From Craterostigma plantagineum (lineage: Eukaryota > Streptophyta > Magnoliopsida > Lamiales > Linderniaceae), in NCBI GenBank assembly GCA_027422505.1, contig JAPQWV010000005.1, forward strand, positions 15,506,001 to 15,570,000: DNA of 64,000 nt, read 5' to 3'. Below, in pieces: positions 1 to 11,317 of the stretch. The notes under the pieces are model-generated. The model saw nothing but the letters and a program-made list of their open reading frames with translations, made no database searches and was not told the origin of the DNA. Within the stretch, counting starts at the first letter, position 1. Each line of letters opens with the position of its first letter. The translations under genes were made by a program, and so were the position numbers.

Positions 1-318
1 GCTGGCACAGCTACTGTCAGAACAGCTTTTCAGTGTTGTCAGACGTTCTTTCAGGCTTCAGTATGGCTTCCTTATGACGCTTCCTCAGGACGACAGGGCC
101 TGCTTAGCATGATAGATCCCAAAACACTTCCCTAATATGGTGTTAGGTCCCTAAAGTCTGTCGGAGGTCCTAAAAGTCTTTCGGAGGTCCTTAAAAGTCT
201 TATTTCATATTTTTATCTCTCTATTTTCCAAAACTCTAGTTTCTATCAAATCTTTCTAATTATCAATTTAATCTAAATTATTTTCTTAATTTCGCCTACC
301 TAATCTATGTCCGTATCA
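1..318 (-). mobile_element. 3' LTR (partial) of minus-strand LARD-like element
   Basis: This stretch repeats at 5201-5493 with few differences, so the two are copies of one LTR. Reading on the minus strand the LTR begins TGATACGG at 318 and runs off the left edge of the window. A purine-rich stretch lies directly next to its start (319-334), which makes this the 3' LTR of an element on the minus strand. The element is therefore incomplete in the window by roughly 530 bp of LTR. Confidence 0.85.
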
Positions 319-334
319 ACCACTCCCCTACTCT
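319..334 (-). other. Polypurine tract of the LARD-like element
   Basis: On the minus strand this reads AGAGTAGGGGAGTGGT and touches the LTR start TGATACGG. A polypurine tract in this position primes plus-strand DNA synthesis in LTR retroelements. It fixes the orientation of the element as minus. Confidence 0.75.
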
Positions 335-453
335 AATTTGTCTTTTGCAACAAAAATAAATTAGAGTAAGAATTGTAAGGCAGGCCATGAGTAAAATAAA
401 GGATTGTAGGCCATACGTCCCTTACCTGGGCCCTTCGAACCTTTATTCAATCT

Positions 454-1042
454 TTGGAAAGGTGCGTTTCCTTTCTTCTTCTAGTTTCTTTCTTCATGGC
501 TTCTGCTTCTTTTGATTCTTCGAATCCTCCTTCTGCAGGGACGGTGGATGTTCATGCGGTTCCTTTCCTTATTAGAGGAACTGAAGGAGTTCCCATCGTC
601 ACAGCCCTTGTTTCTGGTAGTAACAGGAAAGCAACTTCATCCAAATGGTCAGAACGAAAAGCAAAAAAGAAGTCACGTCCTTTTTCAGACGTGGTGGGCC
701 ACGTAGCTTCCAGACCGTCTGCAAAGTCATCGATTCAGGACCTAGAGATAGCTAACCAGAAAGAGTTAATGGAGCAGCACGAGAGGGAACTGCGGAGCTC
801 CCTGAAGAAAGAAAAACGAAAATGCCGCGAGGAGGAGCTCCGGAGCTCCTTCGTTAAGGAGAATGAAGAGCGGGATGCCGATTTTCGCGCGCATGACGGA
901 GGTGCATGTGGCTGCCCGGTTGGTGGATGCGAAGGCTGAAGGTATTCGCCTTTGCCAGCACCATCTTCTGTCCCTGGTAGCTAGAAGAAATTCTTACAGG
1001 ACCTGGCTGAAGACTGGCGCCAAGCCTATTTTGGGCCTCTGA
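454..1042 (+). pseudogene. Antisense ORF remnant next to the 3' LTR of the LARD-like element
   Basis: An open frame of 161 codons starts at 454. A different frame then stays open from about 893 to 1042, so a frameshift near 890 probably splits one longer frame. The product is hydrophilic, with a Lys/Glu/Arg-rich stretch (about residues 95-150) that looks like a coiled coil. It lies on the strand opposite to the element, between the internal region and the 3' LTR. Extra antisense ORFs in this place are known in Tat/Retand-type Gypsy elements, which is the basis for this call. I recognise no domain. It could also be a chance frame or a captured host exon. Confidence 0.4.
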
Positions 1043-1550
1043 TGCAACACTATTTCATGGGCTGCTTCAGCGCCAGGTCCTCGGGAACTGAGGCCGTGTA
1101 TGCTCTTCGGGACCTTCCTTTCCTCGGATGCTTCCACGGAGATCTGCAGGGCTCCGAGGATCCTCATTTTTGATTCCTGCTGTAGAGAATCATGCAGAGG
1201 TCCTGGCTCGATGCTGATATTGCTGATCTTTTGAACGTCGTCTCCGACTCCTAGCGGGGACCTGATGGCGGAGCTCCTGTTCGAACCTTGCATTTTGAAG
1301 GAGATCCCCAGATCCTTCTGCATGTTCCTCCTAGCTCCTGGGACATCCTATTTTCATAGACTTCTTCTTTTCCATCATTGTGATAGCCTGTAAAAAATAC
1401 TTTGTCATTTTTTCCTTTTGGGGCATAATGGTGTGGGGAGCTTAACTCCCCATGTTTGTATGTTTCACCGGAGTTTCATTTCTCCTGTATTTCATGTTTT
1501 TGTGCTTTGCATCCTTCCGGGACCTGATTGGGTGTTTCTGGGAACACCAT

Positions 1551-2210
1551 TATCGTGGCATGGTTATAGCGCCAGCTCGCTTAGATGCATGGTTATAGCG
1601 CCAACTCGTTTAGTAATTCGTAAGCCAAGTACGAATTCACGCCATCGGTTGCAATGATCGTCGTCATTGTCTCAGGTGTCGTTTGTGCTAGGCTCTCTAT
1701 GTCCTTAGCGAATTCAGTATTTGTGTAGACCCTTAGGTCTATAAAATCTTAATCCCGGGGATCCCCATTCACTTCGCAAGCTTACTGAGAGCCTTTGATG
1801 TCCTGTACGCCGCAGCCCGTCAACGGCGGTATCTTGTACACCCTTATGGGCATCATTCACATCGTAGATGGATTATCTTTGACGTCCTATACATCGCAGA
1901 TCCGTCGACCTTTGGCATCAAATCACACCGCAGATATATTATCTTTGGCGTCCTGTACACCGCAGGTCCGTCGACCTTTGGCATCGATTATATTATACGG
2001 GGCACCGTTTATGTAATAAAATATTTATATTCCGAGAAGGCGGTATTCCTTGGGGACATCATTAGTTTACCCTGGTTATAGCGCCAGCTTCGCTTAAATG
2101 CGTTGGGTATAGCGCCCGCTCGCTCCGTGGTTATAGCGCCCGCTCGCTTAAGTGCGTGGTTATAGCGCCAGCTCGCTTAAATGCGTGGTTATAGCGCCAG
2201 CTCGCTTAGT
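1551..2210. repeat. Tandem repeat of about 32 bp (GGTTATAGCGCCAGCTCGCTT core)
   Basis: The core GGTTATAGCGCCAGCTCGC occurs about twice near 1560-1615 and four to five times in 2073-2210, with ATGCGT-type linkers. The units differ by a few bases. Between the two clusters lies a separate pair of 66 bp repeats (1872-1937 and 1938-1990) containing GTCGACCTTTGGCATC. They are part of the non-coding interior of the LARD-like element. Confidence 0.8.
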
Positions 2211-2519
2211 ATCCAGGCTCCTTGTTGGAGGCTTGGAATTTGAAGTAATGGCGAAATGGAGCTCATCTCCTCTTGGTTAACATTGAGATCCCTGGATCCA
2301 GATCTCCGGAGGTTCGGACGACAATGTGGAGCTACCTTCTAGGTCCCTGGACCTTTGTGCGTCAGTGCGGAGCTTGACTTCTTTGCCTTCATCCAGCGCG
2401 GAGATGGGTTTCAGCCGGTTTGGAGATCCCTTATAACGGCCTTCGCATGCCGAGGAGCTAGACATGGAGATCTCAAACACATAGATCATATCATCGTTTT
2501 CAGCACGGAGCTGGTCTTT

Positions 2520-4300
2520 AGGTCCCTGTGAATTCGGGCCTTCATGCCAGCGCAGAGCTGGGCTTTAGGTCTTCGTGCCAGCGGGGAGCTGGGCTTCTAA
2601 ATCGCCATGGTTTTTCATATGCCAGTTCAGAGGAGGACTTCGACTTTCTGGGCATCTCCGGACGCCAGCGCGGAGCTGGGGTCTTATCTCTCTCGGGCCT
2701 TCGGGCTTGCTGTCTTTCGAATCTTTTATGCAGGTGTGTAGCTGAGACTATAGATCCTTATTAGAAGCTTTGGGACTTTGCTGCCGGTGCAGAGATTAGG
2801 CTTTTGGGGTGCTAGTGCAGAGCTTGCGGTAGCGCGGAGCTCGCTTCGAGGTCCGACGGGCCTTCGCGTGCCCATGCGGAGCTGGGCATTAAGGTCCCGC
2901 AGATCTTTGACTGCTCAGGTGTATGATTCTTGCTGGAAGTTGGAATCTCCTCTACCTGGAGCTCCTATTATGACAAGGATATGATTCTTAAATTGAGCTG
3001 GCTCCTATCTAGAAGATGCGGGGGTTGTCTGTCTTTAGATGGCACAGATCCCCGGACTCATTTTCGGCTACCTCCAGACCTTCGTGGAGGCCATGGTCAA
3101 TAAACTTCCTCAGATGTCCCATTAGGGTGGGACCTTCGATTCATCCTTCAAATGATAGTAGTTGTTAGTATGATGCATGCACTTATTAAGGTATTGATAA
3201 TATAAATGAGAATGTGAGTTAGAGGGCCCTGGAGTTCTAGCTGAGAGCCGTTTCACACACGACTTATGTCAGGACCTCCTCCATGTTGTTGCATAATGGT
3301 ATGGAGTTCTGCAAGACCCTAAGAAGATATCCCGGCAGCTCCTTGTTGTGAGGTTAAGGCAATTTTGATTTTCTTTGGTCCTGCTTTTTGCTTGCTCCTT
3401 CCTGTCCGGTTGTCGTGGCTTGCTTTTCTTCATGGGCATTGGCGACGTTACTTCTTCTGTGCTAAGGTAGCTGTCCTCCTGGCATGATCTTTGTTGTGGG
3501 AAACGTCGATGGATGCTCTGAAGGCCGCAATGTCGGACCTGCTGATGTATGCGCGGAGGTCCTCGTCCTCACTTTGTCATTGAAAAGGGTAGGACCTGCT
3601 GGTCCTTAGCATCTCGAATCTCTCATACCAACGTGGAGGTTCTATAATAGATCCACTGGGCCTTCATGTGCTCGGGCGGACCTGGTTTGGAGGTCCTCAA
3701 AAGCGAACCTTCGTATGCGACCGAGGCACGAACCTTTACTACCGCATCTAGCATCTTTTTCAGGTGTTCCGTCAGGATAAGCCTCTCGATCACATCCTTC
3801 AAACAATGACGATTGTTAGGGTGGTGCACATGTTTACTATGGTAACAATAACATATAATAGAGAATGAGATATTAGAGGGTTCTGAAGTCCCGGCGAAGA
3901 GCCTTATCAACGCGGGATGCCTTCCGCGGATCTTCATGTGCCCTCATGGAATTGGACTTTTATCTCCTACTGATCTTCAAGCGTCGGCCCGGAGCTAAAA
4001 TCTAGGTCCACGGACCTTCGCGTGCTAGCGAGGAGCTTGGCTTGTATCTCCCGCGGAACTTCGAATGTTAGCTTGGAGATTCCTTCTAGGTTCCACAGAC
4101 CTTCGCATGCTAGCGAGGAGCTTGGTTTGTATCCCCCGCATGCTGGAAGGTCCCGAATGTGGGGCTTCGGGTCTTCATGCCAGCACGGAGCTAGGACGTC
4201 CTGAAGGCGGAGCTTCAGGTCTTCGTACTAGCACGGGGTTGGGCTTTTAGGTCCCAATGTGGAAATTCGGGTCCTCATGCCAGTGCTGACTTGGTTTTAT
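2520..4300. repeat. Degenerate repeats with GCGCGGAGCTGGG core
   Basis: Variants of CCAGCGCGGAGCTGGGCTT recur many times, spaced roughly 40-100 bp, usually next to TTCGTGCC or CCTTCGCGTGC. A clearer pair of about 86 bp units lies at 4015-4055 and 4100-4140 (GCTAGCGAGGAGCTTGG core). No coding function is apparent on either strand. Confidence 0.65.
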
Positions 4301-4622
4301 TGGTCCCGGATTTACAAATTCAGGTCTTCATTTTTTCCTTCTCTATGCCAAGGTCTTGCTCATGGCATCACATCTCAAGAGCTTCAGTTGTGCTTTGGCA
4401 ACTCCTGCGGAGTGTAGGTCCAGATTCTTTGGCAGAGAGGATTTTCTCCCATCAGTTCCTGGTGGTCACCTCTAGTGGCCTCAGCGAACAGTGGGTCCAG
4501 ATTCTTTTCCTTCGTGTTTTGTCTCGTCCCAGCAGAAGTAAGGGAAAGAAAAAAGAAATAAAAAACGCTAAGCACAGCTTCGCACAATATAGGCAAAATT
4601 ACTCACGCCTTCAACTCTGAAT

Positions 4623-4643
4623 TTTCCCACAGACGGCGTCTGT
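4623..4643 (-). other. Primer-binding-like site of the LARD-like element
   Basis: On the minus strand the sequence just after the LTR end (CCATATCA) reads ACAGACGCCGTCTGTGGGAA. A GGCGCCGTCTGTGGGAA-type sequence follows the 5' LTR of many plant Ty3/Gypsy-related elements. I have not matched it base by base to a particular tRNA. Its position confirms that the LTR at 4644-5493 is the 5' LTR. Confidence 0.55.
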
Positions 4644-5493
4644 TGATATGGAGCTATCCCAATCAAAGAAATTTATATGTGGTTCGGGGAAATTTATATA
4701 GCCGGAGATTTTATTATTACAAAGGTGGAGGGCGTGCGTAAGGTGCTTATTGGTAAGGAAAATGAAGGGGATGTGTTTGGGGCGTATTTGGGACGTAGAG
4801 ATGTTTTTGTGATCTGTTTGGGATGTGTTGGGACGTGTCTGGGACGTAAATGAAATAACACCAGGATTACGTGGTTCGGATCTTTGCAGATCCTATGTCC
4901 ACGGTGCTCCGAAACTGATTTTCACTATATTTTGGAGATTTACACGCTCAAAGCTACCTATATCTCGCACGTTCTCCCAAGAACATGACAAAATATGTAA
5001 AGGCATTTTTCTACAGTGAGAGAGAGTGTTTTGAAGTGGTTTTTATGTGAAAAATGTAAATGAATCATTGAAGTGGCGAAGTCCCCTTTATATAGGAGCT
5101 TCCTGCAGTTGTTCTGGCATACGTTCCAGGATTCTCGGAGACAAGACCTTCTGGGACATCGTGAGGTGCAGTGTAGGCTGTCTGTCAGAAAAAGCAGACG
5201 GCTGGCACAGCTACTGTCAGAACAGCTTTTCATTGTTGTCAGACGTTCTTTCAGGCTTCAGTATGGCTTCCTTATGACGCTACCTCGGGACGACAGGACT
5301 CGCTTAGCATGATAGGTCCCAAAACACTTCTCTAATATGGTGTTAGGTTCCTAACGTCTGAGGTCCCTAAAAGTCTTATTTCATATTTTTATCTCTCTAT
5401 TTCCCAAAACTCTAGTTCTATCAAGTCTTTCTACTTATCACCTTAATCTAAATTATTTTCTTAATTTTGCCTGCCTAATTTATGTCCGTATCA
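4644..5493 (-). mobile_element. 5' LTR of the LARD-like element (850 bp)
   Basis: On the minus strand it begins TGATACGG (5493) and ends CCATATCA (4644), giving TG...CA ends with short terminal inverted repeats. The part 5201-5493 pairs with 1-318. The plus-strand flank beyond 5493 is unrelated Copia LTR sequence, so the element inserted into an older LTR. Its far flank is outside the window, so no target duplication can be checked. Confidence 0.8.
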
Positions 5494-5494
5494 A

Positions 5495-5821
5495 GTACTA
5501 TTTCCTCTAGATTTAGTTTGCAGTGTCTTACATTACGCCGTGTGTAGCACATTGCTTGGTACCTTGTGTTATTGGTCCTTGTTAGCCCGTAGCCTGTTAC
5601 GGGTTAGTGTGTCTTGATGCTGATCTACCTCCTTTTCATATATACTAGTGAACCTGTCCCCCCAAAAAAAATAATGTCTCTCTAATTTACACACCACCTA
5701 ACTTTGTGTTAGGGTTTTAGTATTTATACTAGGCTCAACAAACATTAAAGCCTGGTTCACTTAAATAAATACAAGACTAAGATAATTAATCTAATTGAAC
5801 ACAAGAAATAAATTCCTAACA
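5495..5821 (-). mobile_element. 3' LTR fragment of an older minus-strand Copia element
   Basis: Read on the minus strand the LTR starts TGTTAGGAATTT at 5821, directly after a polypurine tract, and is cut at 5494 by the LARD-like insertion. The layout is the same as in the SIRE-like element at the right edge (TGTTAGGA after CACAAAGGGG-type purines), so it is probably a related Ty1/Copia element. Only about 327 bp of the LTR remain in the window. Confidence 0.65.
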
Positions 5822-5836
5822 ATCTTCCCCTTTGTG
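5822..5836 (-). other. Polypurine tract of the older minus Copia element
   Basis: On the minus strand this reads CACAAAGGGGAAGAT and abuts the LTR start TGTTAGG. It closely resembles the tract at 53980-53994 in the intact SIRE-like element, CACAAAGGGGGAGAT. Confidence 0.7.
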
Positions 5837-5905
5837 TTCAATTTGCAATGGAGCACTGGTTATCTTCGTCTTATGTGGTGATCCCGAGTCTTAGAAGAGT
5901 ACGTA

Positions 5906-6433
5906 TCAAAGTGTGCATTGGCGGAAGCGTATGCGAGCATGCTCTTCTTCAATTATCTCCTCCTTTATCTTGTCTTGTGGCCTGTTCTTTAAGAGATCTC
6001 TAAGCTCACTGTCTATTGAACTTCTCTTCTCAAAAGGTATTCGAAGTTGCTTGCCGTATTTGCTCTTTTTGTCTTCGATCTCTCCCTTTGATAGTGACAC
6101 AACTCCACCTACATTTTCTCAACCTTGTGTTGGGATTGGAAAGTTCTCTTTAGATACGGATAGGCGTTCATGAGGCAACAACTTTGGTCTTTGGAGGTCG
6201 TGTGGAAGCTCCGTATCTTCTCTTCTGTGTTCGATCTCTTCCGTCAATAATAAGTCCGTGGTGTTTGCTTGATTCTTCGTCCATGCTTGAGGATTTGACA
6301 TTTCTAAACTATCTTGACCTTTCGTCGTGGTATTACTCCCATTTTGCTTTAGTACTACCCCCTCATGAAGATCGAATTGGGGAGATCGTCATGTGATGGA
6401 TCAAATGGGGCATCATCTTTGGCAAGAAGGTCA
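5906..6433 (-). pseudogene. 3' terminal ORF fragment of the older minus Copia element
   Basis: One reading frame on the minus strand stays open from the Copia-2 insertion point (6433) to a stop at 5906, apart from one in-frame TGA at 6119-6121. The sequence is hydrophilic and ends in a charged Lys/Glu/Arg-rich stretch. It is not RNase H or any other pol domain, yet it lies only about 70 bp from the polypurine tract. It may therefore be the end of an extra 3' ORF, as in the SIRE-like element at 54038-57775, or of a gag in a rearranged copy. I cannot assign a function. Confidence 0.45.
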
Positions 6434-8270
6434 TGTTAGGAATATGCCCTCGAATGCTATACGAGGATTAGATTGTATAGGACATCAGATTATTTATCAT
6501 TCGACCTTTTGTGTAATAAGATATTTTCGTGTGTTTAATGAAAGGCATTGTTCGTTAATCGGATATAAGAGTTCTTTACTTGGCATCCGGTAAAGCAATA
6601 AATGAACAATTCCAAATGTGTCGAGTTAAGTCACTGTTCTCGATGGCCTGAGAAAGGAAGGCACCAGTGGACTCTTAACCTCGAACATTAAAAGTCCGTA
6701 AGCCTGAGGCTCCAGTTGGGTGCTGGATAACCGATCACGGCTTATTTGTCGATGACCTATCGTGTGCCGATATCCCGCTTGGAAGCGAAGTTCATGACTT
6801 GTGATACGAATCGAATCAAGGGATTGAATCGTTTCATGGACACTGACTCACGGGTCGTACGGTCGAACATGGCTTATTACTCAAGGAGTGTCAATGACCG
6901 ACGACAACATTATAGTAGTCTATGTGAACCTTAGACCGAAAGGGGCTTTGACGGAGTTGACTTCGAAGTCTCGACTGTCACTTGTTCCCCTCGACCCTAT
7001 TTGCTGTTGCAGGGGTCAGCGGGCCAGATGCGGTCTTGATGACGATTTGTGATTGCCGGGCTTAGACCGTCGAGTACGGATTCACAGTCTCGCAAGTAAC
7101 CGAGATAAGTGTCCTATGAGGACAACGACGAGTAATTACGAAATCCTTGGCCAAGGTATTGAACTAACTCATGTGAGACAAGGAGGGTAGTTTGGTAATT
7201 TGCATCGTCTCCGTTTTATCATAGAATCGAGTTTAGTGAGTTTGACATAGACCATGGCTCTCACTTGACTGGGACACAGTCGAAAGGTTTATAGGTAGCA
7301 CTTTTATCTATAGTAAGGTTCTGGAATAAAGACTGGGTCGAAATTCGCACTTGAATCTGGTTACGGTCCGGTACTGCGGGATTGGCTAGGTAACTACCGG
7401 ACTCTTGGATTCCTCCCTTACCGATTGAGTCGAACCTAGAGAGTCGGGCTTAAAAAGAATCATCAAGGTGTACTGATAAGGAGAGAAAGTGTTTCGGGCC
7501 TTAACCGGCCTTGGACTGTTGGGCCACGCCTTAATGGGCCTCGGGCCATTTATTGGATCGAAATTGGACTTCTTGTGAAACTAACTTTAAGACTTGGGCT
7601 TGGCCAAGTGCTTAATGGGCTTGAGGATAAAATTGGATTTCACCTTAAGCTAATTTCGAAATATGCCTTTGTGGGTATTTTCGGAATTTGCATATGTGAT
7701 ATAAATAAATACGGAATAAAATATTTGGAATATTATATATTTAAATTTCGAAATTAATCTAGGATTAAGTTTCGAATTTACCATATTTAAATATACTTAG
7801 TTTGACTTGGTATTTAAGTTAGTTTTCTAATAATAGCAAGTTTCCTTAAGTTTGGATTTGGAATTCAAAAGAGAGTAAGATTTGGCAAAAATCTCTCACA
7901 AGGGAGAGAAAATAAGTGATTTTCGTAATCAACTAAAGGCACAAAACACACACCGAATGCACACACTTTTCTCCCACGCGACGGCTCGGTTCTCTCTAGC
8001 CATCTTTAGAGAACTGATTCTGTGGTACACTGCGAGGTCGGCGTGACGATCTAGTGCCATCCACCACCATGATGAAGTCTTGAAGAAAAGGACGAGGAGC
8101 TGTCACTCGCTTCAACTGGTAATTCTCTACGGGTTTGACCCGCCCTATTACATGTCTATGTGTTATTATTCTGATCCGAGCAACGAGGGCAATCAGAGAA
8201 CCCGAAAAATTTTTGTTCAGCACCGTACCCGGGGACGTGACATCTCCGGAAGACACCGGGTTATCCAACA
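6434..8270 (+). mobile_element. 5' LTR of Copia-2 (plus strand, 1837 bp)
   Basis: It starts TGTTAGGAATATGCCC and ends GGGTTATCCAACA, directly followed by a TGGTATCAGAGC primer binding site. The same LTR occurs in reverse orientation at 9393-11317. The flank on the left is the older minus-strand Copia internal sequence. The five bases before it are GGTCA; the partner flank is not found because the element's 3' end is missing from the window. Confidence 0.9.
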
Positions 8271-8271
8271 T

Positions 8272-8283
8272 TGGTATCAGAGC
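8272..8283 (+). other. tRNA-Met-type primer binding site of Copia-2
   Basis: TGGTATCAGAGC follows the LTR end after one base. It is complementary to the 3' end of plant initiator tRNA-Met, the standard primer of Ty1/Copia elements. Confidence 0.92.
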
Positions 8284-9392
8284 GGGCGCTCGTGATCAGA
8301 ATCATAACGTGTTTAAATGAAACGAGGCGCGTGGGAGACGATCGAAAGCCAACGCGGTTTGACCGGCGTGGGGCTGATTGATGCATCGTTTGCCATCCCA
8401 CGGCCACCACCTCGTGCGGCATGGTCGACGAGGCAGACACCAACAAGACCGGAACGCGGGCATCCATGGGTGCCGGCGCAATCCGGGCGTGGCTAAGCGT
8501 TCCGCGCGGCTGCACGCTCGTACCATCGGGCTGCTCGGAGTAGACCCGATCAGGCGTGAGCTCTAGGTTTGGCACCGGCCATGGTGGCTTTGGCATCGTT
8601 CCAAGGTGGTACCGCCGCGCCGAGCGGCAGCGACGGCAACAGTTCAGCCGCGGCAAAATTCTGCGCAAGCTGAAATAGGGCGTTGCGCGCGGCGCGTCGC
8701 CGCCGCAGTCGGCGGTTCCGGCTTCGGCTGGGGCTCCAAGCCGATGGCATGCTTCGTTGAGGCTCTCCGGCATGGTTTGATGGCTGAGCGATTTGAGTCG
8801 CGGTAGCTGTATTAGGGCTTCACGCTCAAAGCCTTAACGGGCCTTTTAATGGGCTTGGCCCGTTTAAAGCCCAATTTTTGTTTCTTTTTTAAATCACGTA
8901 ATTGTCAACATGATCGTTATGAATGTGATTTATGGCGCACTTGCGGGTTTAGGAATTTGGTTTTCGGGTCATTTGTTGAGGGTTACGTCCCCCGGGTCGT
9001 ATTTGTTTTATACGGGTTGTTCGGGACTTATGATCCCCCCATGTTGTAATTTACCGTTTTATTAGATTAGCTTAAACACGAACACAAGGGCCCATTTGAT
9101 GGTTGACAACCCCCCGGCGGTGACAAGGTGGTGGACGTTCGGTGACTTTGAGGCCGTGCGAGTGATGAAAGACGTTTGACGATTTCAAGACCCATGCGGC
9201 GACCGAGTTTTTTTGAATACGCATGTAATAGGGACAGACTAGAAATAACCCTCTTGTGTTGTCATGTAGTTTATTTTCCTTGGGTTAATTTACTACCTAT
9301 GTGCGTGTTGGTTTTTGAAGTGATATGCATGTTCAATGTGCTCTTATGTGAGATGGTTTATTCTCCTGTTTGATAAATACTAAGTGGGTAAA
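8284..9392 (+). mobile_element. Leader of Copia-2, with a GC-rich block
   Basis: This is untranslated sequence between the primer binding site and the solo LTR; about 150 bp more leader follows that LTR (11323-11469). The part at about 8300-8780 is clearly GC-rich (many CGGC and GCCG words), unlike the AT-rich LTRs on both sides. Open frames there are short, overlap on both strands and have no recognised domain, so I treat it as non-coding. Confidence 0.6.
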
Positions 9393-11317
9393 TGTTGGGT
9401 TACCCGGTGTCTCCCGGAGATGCCACATCCCCGGGTATGGTGCGGAACAAAAATTTTCCGGGTTCCCTTATTGCCCTCGTTGCTCGGATCAGAATAGTAA
9501 CACATAGACATGTAATAGGGTGGGTCAGACACGTAGAGAATTACCAGTTGAAGCGAGTGGCAGCTCCTCGTCCTTTTCTTCAAGACTTCGTCGATGGTGG
9601 TGGATGGCACTAGATCGTCACGCCGACCTTGCAGTGTACCACGGAATCAGTTCTCTAAAGATGGCTAGAGAGAACCGAGCCGTCTCGTGGGAGAAAAGGT
9701 ATTTTTTTTTCGGTGTGTGTTTTGTGCCTTTGTTATGGACGAAATTTTTTCACTCCAAATTATGATAGGGCTGCCCTATTTATACTATGATATATTTGGA
9801 AATCCCTAGGATATCTCAAAGATATGGTTTTCGATTTTGCTCCTCAAGTGGAGAGATTTTGCCATATCTTTCTCTCCCTTATTTAATTCAAAATTTATAT
9901 AAGGATACTTACCATAATTAGACAACTAACTTAAATACTACGTCAAACTAAGTATATGTATATATGGTATAAAATTTGAAACTTAATCCAAGATTAATTT
10001 CGAAATTTTCATCTTAAAATAAATAATATTCCAAATATATTATTTCTATATTTATATTTGACTTTCGAAATTAATTCCCAAGGCATAATTCGAAAATTAG
10101 CTTAGGGTCCAATTCAAATTTTACCCTCAAGCATTTTAAGCACTTGGCCAAGCCCAAGTCTCAAAGTTAGTTTCATACGAAGTCCGACTTTTATCCATTA
10201 AACGGCCCGAGGCCCACTAAGGCGCGGCCCAACGGCCCAAGGCCCGTTAAGGCCCAAAACACTTTCTCTCCTTATCAGTACACATTGATGATCCTTTTTA
10301 AGCCCGACTCTCTAGGTTCGACTCAATCGGCAAGGGAGGAATCCAAGAGTCCGGCAGTTACCTAGCCAATCCCGCAGTACCGGACCGTAACCCGATTCGA
10401 GTGCAAATTTTGACCTAGTCTTTATTCGAGAACCTTACCATAGATTATAGTACTACGTATAAACCCTTCAGCTGTGTCCCAATCGAGTGAGAGCCATGGT
10501 CTATGTCAAACTCACTATACTCGATTCTATGATAAAACGGGGATGAGGCAAATTACCAAACTACCCTCCATGTCTAACATGAGTTAGTTCAATACCTTGG
10601 CCAAGGATTTCGTAATTTCCCGTCGCTGTCCTCATAGGACACTTATCTCGTTTACTTGCGAGACTGTGAATCCATACTCGGCGGTCTAAGCCCGGCAATC
10701 ACAAATCGTCATCAAGACTGCATCTGGCCCGCTGACCCATGCAACAGCAAATCGGGTCGAGGGGAACCAGTGAAAGTCGAGACTTCGAAGTCAACTCCGC
10801 CAAAGCCCCTTTCGGTCTAAGGTTCACGTAGACTACTATAGTGTTGTCGTCGGTCATTGACACTCCTTGAGTAATAAGCCATGTTCGACCGTACGACCCG
10901 TGAGTCAGTGTCCATGAAACGATTCAATCCCTTGATTCGTCTCGCATCACAAGTCATGACCTCCGCTTCCAAGGGGGTATCGGGACTCGATAGGTCATCG
11001 ACAAATAAGCCGTAATCGGTTATCCAGCACCCAACTGGAGCCTAAGGCTTACGGACTTTTAATGGTCGAGGTTAAGAGTCCACTGGTGCCTTCCTCTCTC
11101 GTACTCATCGAGAACAGTGACTCAACTCGACACATTTGGATTTGTTCATTTATTGCTTTACCGGATGCTTAGTAAAGTACTCTTATATCCAATAAACGAA
11201 CAACGCCTTTCAATAAACACACAAAAATATCTTATTACATAAAAGGTCGAATGATAAATAAGTTAATGCACTATACAATCTAATCCTCATATAGCATTCG
11301 AGGGCATATTCCTAACA
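9393..11317 (-). mobile_element. Inverted solo LTR of the Copia-2 family (1925 bp)
   Basis: The reverse complement starts TGTTAGGAATATGCCC and ends GGGTAACCCAACA, matching the LTR at 6434-8270. It is flanked by the 5 bp repeat GTAAA (9388-9392 and 11318-11322). No primer binding site follows its end and no internal sequence accompanies it. It is therefore a solo LTR that inserted, in opposite orientation, into the leader of an element of its own family. It makes an inverted repeat with the first LTR (arms about 1.8 kb, spacer about 1.1 kb). Confidence 0.88.

Larger units (their letters stand above)
319..4643 (-). mobile_element. Internal region of a non-autonomous LTR retroelement (LARD-like)
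   Basis: About 4.3 kb lies between the two LTRs. No reverse transcriptase, integrase, RNase H or gag motif is visible in any frame. A minus-strand primer-binding-like site (4623-4643) and a polypurine tract (319-334) bound the region, so it has the cis-signals needed for mobilisation by another element. It is GC-richer than its neighbours and filled with degenerate tandem repeats. This matches the class called LARD (large retrotransposon derivative). The parent lineage is not certain; the PBS-like sequence resembles that of plant Ty3/Gypsy elements. Confidence 0.7.

Noticed and set aside
454..939. A secreted protein (hydrophobic start of the 161-codon frame)
   Set aside because: The hydrophobic stretch is short, followed directly by a second Met and a charged coil, and the context is a retroelement interior; a signal peptide is not supported.
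8261..8773. A 170-codon minus-strand frame in the Copia-2 leader
   Set aside because: It runs across the primer binding site into the LTR, overlaps frames on the other strand and has no domain; high GC alone explains the open frame.
6434..11317. The two LTRs as the ends of one complete element
   Set aside because: They are in opposite orientation, and the second has its own 5 bp target repeat GTAAA and no primer binding site.
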